DNA from: Torreya grandis
Taxonomy: Eukaryota; Streptophyta; Pinopsida; Cupressales; Taxaceae
Direction: 5' to 3'
Length of the DNA stretch: 64,000 nt
Assembly (NCBI GenBank): GCA_037957365.1
Contig: JARHVA010002374.1
Coordinates: forward strand, 1,114,501-1,178,500
The notes below the pieces were generated by a model. It was not told the DNA's origin, did no database searches, and saw only the letters and a program-made list of their open reading frames with translations. Position numbers and translations under genes: made by a program. Of the stretch, positions 56,510 to 64,000 are shown piece by piece (the first letter of the stretch is position 1; every line of letters begins with the position of its first letter).

Positions 56510-56930
56510 GAGGAGGATCTCCCACCTCATCAAATCATAGATTTACACCTACCTCTTAACATTTCTTTACAAATTAATGAAGTAGATGTCAAACGAGTTC
56601 TAGTCAACAATGGATTAGTATTGAACATTTGTAATAATTCTTTTCTATGACTTCTTAATATACATGTTATGGATTTAGATCCTTTAGATATGAACATCTG
56701 AGGGTTTGATGATATTCCATGCAAAATTTTAGGTCAAATCACATTAAACTTTACATTGGGGCCTAGAACACTACCTATAACATGCCAAGTTATGCCTAAT
56801 GATCTTAATTATAATATCTTGCTTGAGAGACCATGGATTCATGTTATGCACATAGTTCCATCCACTTTACATACATGTTTAAAATTTAGCTACAGAGGTC
56901 ATATATATAGTCTTATGGATAAATAACCAT
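56510..56930 (+). pseudogene. Gypsy aspartic protease remnant
   Basis: Reads EEDLPPHQIIDLHLPL, then VDVKRVLVNNGLVLNICNNS, where the active site is normally VLVDNGSALNxCP; so the catalytic Asp has become Asn and Ser is lost. Later boxes fit the family: GFDDIPCKILGQITLNF, then PNDLNYNILLERPWIH and VPSTLHTCLKF. At least two in-frame stops. Confidence 0.85.
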
Positions 56931-57779
56931 TCAAGTACTATCAACATATAGAACCTTCACACAATTATATTCCTCACATGGATTTTGCTACAACACAATT
57001 CTAGTCTATAATTCAAAGCACACAACAACTCCCCATATTGTTTATAAAACATAGGATAATGAGTTCACTTCACCTTTTACAGTATAATATTTCTAGAAGA
57101 TGGGCTACACAGGACAGGGCCTTGGTAACATGAGAGGGAATCCTTAATCCTATTGAAGCATATGATCAACAGGGTAGACAAAGACTTAGGTATAGAAATA
57201 ACACATCTAATGTCAGATATTCTCACCATGCTTCTTAATCTATCATGTTTGTTCACCTAGTTTATGGGTAGATGATATGATGAACTGTGTTTATACACTC
57301 TCATTTATTTACCCTGATCTCATCAATGATATAATTTCTCAAAAATTACCCATTCTTGATGAGTTCACTAAAAATGAGGCTCTCAAAGAATTACTGGGTG
57401 CACATGAGGATCTTCCTTCCTTGTATCATAATAATAGGTTTCCTCATTCCATAAGTTCACAATCATACTTTGACGAGCATTCAAATGATTCAGATGATAT
57501 GTTACCCAACACAAATGATACCATCCCTATAACCCCCATGCACTTTGGGTTGATTTATGTTACTTAATGAAGAAACAATAGAATTTAGTTATGGCACCGA
57601 AATGGATCCTTGTATCATACTATTAGCTATTGCCCTACATAAATTAGAAGACACAAATATTTATCAAATTTTAATATATATTTCCTAAAGTATTTGCCTA
57701 GGCTTATTTTTATATTCTTGGCATTGATCCCTCAATCACACTACATAGAATTACATAATCTCTCGATGCCAAGCCAGTT

Positions 57780-58560
57780 AAATAAAAGATTCAAAAAATT
57801 CATCCTAAAGTTTCTCTTCTTGTTAAGGATGAGATTCAATAGTTTTTAGATGTTAGTTTCATTTGATTAATTGGTCATACACAGTGGGTTGCTGATATTG
57901 TTCATGTTGTAAAGCTTAATGGTTGAATCTGTTGTTGTTGTGATTCTAGAGACCTCAACAAAACATGTCCTAAAGATGACTTTCCTTTACCTGACATTGG
58001 GATGATATTCAATTCCACAACTGGATATGACATGCTCTTTTTTATGGATGGTTTTACCAAATACAATCAAATTAATATCATTGAATAAGATCAAGAAAAT
58101 ACTTATTTTACCACACCATGGCGCACTTTTTTCTATATTTTCATGCCATTTGGATTAAAAACACATGTGCAAATTACCAATGGACTTTGAAACATATATT
58201 TCATAACCTCATTCATAAGAAAGTTGAAGATTACATTGATTATTTGTTGACAAAACCAAACAAGTGACTAAATCATGAAATATATTTGTGATAATTTTTG
58301 AAAGACTTAAAAAATACAATGTCCGACTCAATCCTAAGAAATGTGTCTTTGGAGTTTCCTTAGGGAAAATTTTGGGATTCATTATATCTCAATGTGGCAT
58401 ATAAGTTGACCCTAATAAGGTCAAAATAATCATGGATATGCTTCCTCCTACCAATATAAAATAACTTTGCTCCCTCCAAAGAAAAATTTAGGCAATTTAT
58501 CCCTTTTTGGCATAACTCACAAATAAAACCCAATCATTCACTAGAATACTTTAAAAGGAT
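57780..58560 (+). pseudogene. Gypsy reverse transcriptase remnant
   Basis: Pieces in shifting frames: QKIHPKVSLLVKDEIQ-like start, a CRDLNKTCPKDDFPLPDI-like box, GYDMLFFMDGF (first catalytic Asp in FMDGF, kept), a TPW...F...MPFGLK box near 58115-58160, and DYIDYLLTK at 58229, where the YxDD site reads Y-I-D-Y (58232-58243). Then NPKKCVFGVSLGKILGFI and DPNKVKIIMDMLPPTNIK. Stops are numerous. Confidence 0.9.
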
Positions 58561-58995
58561 GTGAAATTTGAATGGGACATCACATGTCAAGAGAGATTTG
58601 ATACAGTTAAGAAATACTTACTCAACCCTCCTATCTTGGTCCCACCCATACCTGATAATCCACTTCTACTTTACCTCTTAGTGACAGATCATGCACTAGG
58701 AACACTCTTATCACATCACGATGATCAACATAAAGTAAGAGCAATTTAGTACATCAATAATACACTAGTTGAATATGATAAAAATTATCCAATAATTGAA
58801 AAAAATTGCTTAGCACTTGTATTTGCTACTCAAAAAATCTGCCACTATATAATTAACAACAAAACATAGATCATTACAAAAGTTGACCCTTTAAAATTCT
58901 TCATGTCAAAACCACATCTCTCAAGCCGTATTGAAAAATGGGTTATGTTATTTATATAATTTGAACTCAAGATCATTTATAAAAATTAGTAAAAG
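58561..58995 (+). pseudogene. Gypsy RNase H remnant
   Basis: An open 62-codon piece (58561-58749) with WDITCQERFDTVKKYLLNPP and LLLYLLVTDHALGTLLSHHD, then EYDKNYPIIEKNCLALVFAT and KVDPLKFFMSKPHLSSRIEK. It matches the RNase H of gypsy RT (CQxAFDxxKxxLxxPPVL ... TDxALGAxLxQ). Interrupted by stops. Confidence 0.88.
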
Positions 58996-59099
58996 GCTAG
59001 ATAATTACATATCAATTAGTAGCATCTCCATTACTAGATACAAATCCTATTAATGATGATTTTAGATATGAATTCATAGCATATAATACCACTTCAAAT

Positions 59100-59515
59100 A
59101 CATGGATAATGTTCTTTGATGGTTCTAGATGTGCATGTGGTGTCAAAGTTGGAATTATTTTCATTGATCCCATGGGACACACAATACCTCTTGCATATCA
59201 ACTCAATTTTTCATACACTAAGAACATCGTAGAATATGAAGCTCTTATCTTAGGCCTTCAAGTAGCTCAGGCTCTCAAGATTAAATTAATAAAAGTTTAC
59301 GAGGACTCCAAGTTAATTGTTAATCATGTTACATATATATATCAAATAAAATAAGAGCACCTGATTCCTTAAATGAACATGGTCCAATGTCTACAGTCTC
59401 TATTTGATAATTTATCTATCAAGCACATCCCACACAAAGATAATCATCATGCCAATGTGATGCCTAGTGTTGCATTGTTGGTCCCCATCAATATAGATGT
59501 AGACCAAGATCTTTT
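59100..59515 (+). pseudogene. Second (archaeal-type) RNase H remnant, Tat signature
   Basis: An open 81-codon piece (59109-59354) reads MFFDGSRCACGVKVGIIFID, then NIVEYEALILGLQVAQALKI and YEDSKLIVNHV. The acids of FFDGS, EYEA and EDS, which carry the active site in this family, are present. After a stop the piece SIKHIPHKDNHHANVM follows. This added domain places the element in the Tat lineage. Confidence 0.88.
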
Positions 59516-59759
59516 TATTATCAAATGATTACAATCTCCATTAGTGTCCCATGTAGAACTTATCGCTCTAATATTCCTAGTTAACACTTGCAATACAACA
59601 CCATTTAAATGGTTCTATGACATATATATCTTTTTTAATAAATCTATCACACCTGATACTATCTCAAAAAATTAAAGTGTAAACTACAGTGAAACATCCT
59701 TTGATATGTCATCATTGGCAATGATTTATTTAAGAGATATTTTGAAGGACACTTACTCT

Positions 59760-60870
59760 GATTTTTTAAATCCAAGGAAGCTAAAATGGCTATGCAAAAA
59801 ATATATGGCAATGAATATGGTGGTCATTTCAGCAATAAATTAATGTCACAAAAATTACTCATACAAGGTTACTGTTGTCCAACCATGGAACAATAATGCC
59901 AAGAATACACCAAATTATGCGACAAATGTCAATGCCATTACAACTTGCACCATGTACCTTTGTAGCAGCGTCAACCTATCATATCTTGATGGCCATTCAT
60001 GTTATGGAGCTTTGATCCGATTGGTAAGATAAACCCAAAATCCATAGGAGGTCACACATTCATTATCATAGCTACAAAATATTTTACAAAATGAGTAGAA
60101 GCTATCCCATTACAATCAACAAAGGGGGATGATATTTGATATTTTTTAATGACCAATATCATTCCCACTTTGGCCTCCTAATAGCCATAATTACAGATAA
60201 TAGAATCTCTTTCAAGGATAAAACAATGATTTTTTTGGTGTCAAATATAAAATCTAACATACATTCTCTACTCCATATTACCCATAGGGTAATGGTCAAG
60301 GAGAAGAAACAAACAAGACAATCAACATTATTCTCAACAAAATAGTTACTAAATTTGGTGATGATTGGTGCAATCAACATATCTATGCACTATGGGCTTA
60401 CCCTACCAACATACGTACACCAAAAGGAGCTACTTCTTATTCACTAGTATATGGCACAAAATATATCATCCCATTGGAATTAGAAATCCCCTCTTTATGG
60501 GTATCTTTAAAAGGGATCATCATAGATTATTAGTATAGAGAGAAACATCTTCATGAAGTAGAATAGTTGGATCACACACATATCTAATCTAAATAGTATC
60601 TTAGAGCTTATTATAAATGAATACAGAGAACCTACAATAACCAATTCCATAACAATGAATTTGAAATCAATGATTTGGTTTTAAAATAAAATCTCAAAAA
60701 CATTAATGCCAAAGAAGAGAACAAAGGAAAGTTTAAACCAAATTATCTTAGACCATACATCATCATAGAAAATCTTAGCCCAAAAGTATATCATCTAACT
60801 CCATTTGTTGGTAAGTCAATAAAAAATCCATTGCACATCATGCATTTAAGGAGATTTTACATATAAACAA
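59760..60870 (+). pseudogene. Gypsy integrase remnant
   Basis: Zinc-binding start with LCDKCQCHYNLHHVP near 59920-59960, then a core with WPFMLWSFDPIGKINPKS, GGHTFIIIATKYFTK and VEAIPLQSTK. The three catalytic acids can be seen, Asp in SFDPIG, Asp in a TDNR box near 60196 (normally SDNG), and Glu in an NGQGEETNK box near 60290, but in different frames. The C-terminal part ends near a YIIIENLSPKVYHL-like piece and HALKEILHI, with stops. Confidence 0.85.
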
Positions 60871-63427
60871 TACATTATTCATTTTCAGTTACTTGTACAT
60901 AACTTATATCTAGAAAATACAAAAATAATATAACATGCCAAAAGATAAAAACATTCAAATATTACTTAGAAAACACATAATTTGACAGATTGTAAGCATT
61001 TCTATGTTTACATTTCTTATATTTGATAGACACTACATATGCTAACTATCTTAATATAGTCAATTTTATCATACATACATGCTTCACTTATTCTTATCGA
61101 GTGCTTGTAGATTGCTTACAAGACTCAGGTCCACTATAGTGATCCAGACTTGCTATCATCTACCCACTAGGGGTATATCACTTATTAAAGCTTATTCATT
61201 TGACACATCCATCCACTTGGGGATGTATTATACATAGTTTTTATTAGTAGGTTCTATCCTTACATTCTTTACATCCTACTTTTTGGATTGATATATCTTG
61301 ATTTGATCATTGTTACTCATACTTAGATTTTTTTTTTACTATCACTAGTTTAGACTTAGTATATGTACATCCTAACACTTACATACATTTGTACTACATT
61401 CATGCATAATTTCATTTCTAGCTTTCCTAGTTTAGACTTGATTGTATTTTCTATGCTTCTATTTGAGGGCATTTGAATATGTCATTATTCTTTGGATCTA
61501 CACCACTTGTATTCATGCATGCCTTAAAAATGAACCCATATCCCTTGTGTGTGCTTTTTTTATTATGTATGTGGACATTTGAACATTTATTTCTATGTGG
61601 ATCTAAGCCAACTTGCTTGTTTCTTGCATATGTAGACATTTGAACATGTCCTTGTATGTCTTCTTTTCTCAGATTTAGTGACATGTGCACCTATCCCTTA
61701 TATTGTGGCCCCTTGGCCTATTTTGTGTTCCTCATGTGTTTTATATGTATTCTTTCTTGTATGTGTCATGGCCATGACACTTATCTTTGCTTGTTACACA
61801 CACTAATTCTCAATGCCATGAGGGATCTCATGCATCTACCCTTCCTACTTGGGTGTCGTGATGGAAATCATACCCCATCCCCCTAGGTAGCTACTCAAAT
61901 TTGTTATTACATAAATTGATTACATCTATTGACGCCCTTGTGAAATGATACACACAACATACATCTTACATTACATACCTATGCTCAGATTCTCTTACAT
62001 GTTGATGTTATGTTTTCACATTGTATTGGATTATCATGTCATTATCATATATGTTTTGACTAACACACATTTTGCATAGCTATTTATTTAAGGATAGTTA
62101 TTATATAGGTTCAAAAACTACCATAAAAAAAGGGGGGATTTATAGGGGTTTGTCATAGAAATCAGGCTCCTGCATTGCATTCATAGAACATTTTTTAGCA
62201 CATAAATTTAGTTTCAAGAAATCAAACACATGTAAACATAGAGGAAAAAAGGGAATCATAAATCAGTATAGTGACAGAATTTAGACCATACAAACATTAA
62301 CACCTAAATAGGGAAACTAGCACCACATGACACTACTATTCAAGATGTGGTGTTACTTTCTAGTAGCCCTAGTTTAAGGACAATTCAGATTGGCTAGAAT
62401 AATAAACTAGGTACAATATAGGTTTGCATAGATACAACTACAAGTTTGACATTTATGCTCAAATTTTACTCAGATTCACACTAGTTCATCTTAGATTCAT
62501 ATCAATTTCTTAAATAGTGGGAATCATGTGCAACATGATCATTCCATATTCAGTTCAAATACTCATATATAGTCATTATAGTTCAATCCATAATCAGTAT
62601 ACTCATATATTAGATTAGGAGCATGTACATGGCACAGTATTTCCCTAGGCTCAATGACACACAGGTTGATCAAATGGAATGATAAACTCTATGTCATTAT
62701 CTACATTATATACACTTGACATCATATTCTAGGTTGTCATCAATTTCATGTCTTATTCCATTTTTAGTGGTTGACATTCTTGAGTGGCTGCATAGTTGAC
62801 ATACAAAGTTAGATATATTCAGTTAGATATTTATAATACTTTGTATAGTTGAGTTTCAGATGTATCTACTACACATGGGTGTGCAATGATGGATTCATAG
62901 CCTACTTGATTTCTTGAGCCACCCACATGAAAGGTTTAGACATAATTTTAGTCTAATCCAAACTATTCACAGGTCATGATCCACCAATCAGGGATGGACA
63001 ATGATGGAATCAAAATTGGATTGAGTTCTTGAGCCATCCACACATGAGGATTGATCAAGCTATCAGCTTAGTCCAAGATTTTCAATGATTTTATCACTAT
63101 ATATATATATATATATATATGCACACATACAGGTTGTCACCAAGTTCATGCATTGGTTCATGTACCTAATGAGGTGTATTCATACCTTTGCTCTTTCTCA
63201 TCTATTTACTCAGTTTTACTCAATTATTTCTTTATTTAACATAGTCTCTTTATTTTGATATCTCTTAAGGAAGGACTAATTTATACATGTTTCACTTGTA
63301 GATCATGATTTGGATCATGCTCCATATATACAGGCTTAGCTTCACAGGCTTCACTTCCTAGGTAAGACTAGGTATGCTTCTTTTTCCTTTATACTAGTCA
63401 TTTCACTTTCCTACATTTCTAGCATAA
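60871..63427 (+). other. Non-coding 3' spacer of the gypsy element
   Basis: No coding frame of note. Contains a word set TAGCACCACATGACACTACT near 62320 that resembles LTR words, a 113-bp imperfect tandem duplication (TTCTTGAGCCACCCACA near 62912 and TTCTTGAGCCATCCACA near 63028) and an (AT)n run. A long 3' spacer is usual for Tat elements. Confidence 0.6.
63098..63120. repeat. Short (AT)n run
   Basis: About 23 bases of alternating A and T. Confidence 0.9.
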
Positions 63428-63460
63428 AGGTGGGGGCCGGGGGGGCAGGGGGCAGGGAGA
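63428..63460 (+). promoter_or_regulatory. Polypurine tract of the gypsy element
   Basis: A G-rich run (AAGGTGGGGGCCGGGGGGGC, then AGGGGGCAGGGAGA) directly before the 3' LTR start TGTAATC. It is unusually rich in G and long compared with the usual 12-18 bases. Confidence 0.85.
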
Positions 63461-64000
63461 TGTAATCACCTAAAAGTGGTATTTCACTACTAAGAGTGCT
63501 ACTTGAGATAAACTATTCCTATCTTAGCCCTAGACCTATCCTAGAGCCTTTTATTACACTTTTCTAGCCTTTGTGCAAACCACAAGCATCCTTAGTTAGC
63601 TAAAACACAGTCTCAAACCCTCATTTCTTGATCCTAGCCCTTCATGCCCAATAGCATACCATCTAGACATTAGCACCACATTAGGGACATTAGAGCCACG
63701 TAATGCTAGTATCCCCAAAATGGTGCTAATGTCATTTACCATATCATTCCTGAATGGATATATTTTCAAAATTAAAACCCTTCTAAGGTCTATCCTAAGC
63801 ATTTTTTATTGTTCACACAAGCTATAGAACACTAGTAATACATGAATGTTATACCTCTATCCACTAGATGGAAATTAGATACAAAATACCTATTCAAACA
63901 CAAAACAAGTTGAGAAAAATCAAGGTTATTAATCAATATTATGCCCTACTCTTACATATTACCATCTACAAATACCCTAAGCTTAGATTTTTTATATTTC
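63461..64000 (+). repeat. 3' LTR of the gypsy element, cut by the window end
   Basis: Starts TGTAATCACCTAAAAGTGGT and aligns to 54339-54884 along its whole visible length. The G-box seen in the 5' LTR reads CCACGTAATG here. Confidence 0.85.

Larger units (their letters stand above)
54339..64000 (+). mobile_element. Ty3/gypsy element of Tat type, decayed, runs off the window
   Basis: The 5' LTR from 54339 is matched by a 3' LTR from 63461. Between them lie, in the order expected on the plus strand, protease, RT, RNase H, a second RNase H-like domain and integrase, followed by a 2.6-kb non-coding spacer and a G-rich polypurine tract. The second RNase H after the first is a mark of the plant Tat lineage. 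No gag is recognisable between 55300 and 56400. Stops and frameshifts occur throughout, so it is not autonomous. The LTRs differ at perhaps one base in eight by eye, which points to an old insertion. Confidence 0.85.

Noticed and set aside
58226..58250. Intact YVDD-type RT active site
   Set aside because: The box reads Y-I-D-Y in the sequence, so the second Asp is missing.

Overview
The window is nuclear DNA of a seed plant with a large, repeat-rich, AT-rich genome. The mix of old Ty1/copia, Ty3/gypsy (Tat-type) and LINE remains, the long stretches without genes and a single intron-containing plant gene would suit a gymnosperm such as a conifer, but that is an inference. Only one host gene looks intact: a 153-residue C2-domain protein of the CAR (C2-domain ABA-related) type at 50218-50926 (+). 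It has three exons, and its second intron is best read as a GC-AG intron.

Layout. 1-2.4 kb: repeats built on GGTTCAA, then an LTR-like block with a TATA box. 4374-11792: a minus-strand copia element with three LTRs and two internal regions (LTR-INT-LTR-INT-LTR), inserted once (5-bp target duplication with one mismatch). 12-19 kb: AT-rich intergenic DNA with a GA microsatellite, an LTR-like fragment and a cluster of short palindromic repeats. 19175-20497: a long inverted repeat (arms of about 650 bp, about 17 nt between them). About 21.2-33.1 kb: a probable class II transposon with inverted subterminal repeats, degenerate rightward coding sequence, a 555-bp tandem array and a decayed leftward transposase-like gene. 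33.1-34.6 kb: minisatellites. 35608-38140: a second, related copia element with a perfect CATGA target duplication. 40.1-45 kb: a decayed minus-strand copia element. 47.1-48.5 kb: an unassigned decayed coding region. 49.7-51.2 kb: the CAR-type gene with its promoter and 3' region. 51.7-53.7 kb: LINE remains. 54339 to the window end: a Tat-type gypsy element with protease, RT, RNase H, a second RNase H and integrase remains, a G-rich polypurine tract and the start of the 3' LTR.

The most interesting signals are these. (i) A 12-bp palindrome, ACCGACGTCGGT, with three CpGs and a GACGTC core is scattered through the LTRs and pol remains of both related copia elements. Nearly all its variants fit CpG deamination. 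(ii) These elements share an altered protease motif (DSIAS for DSGAS) and a gag deletion, which suggests a non-autonomous lineage mobilised in trans. (iii) The long hairpin at 19-20.5 kb could produce small RNAs. (iv) The 11.8-kb candidate DNA transposon carries a little-described transposase-like family. No RNA genes, CRISPR arrays or prokaryotic features were seen.
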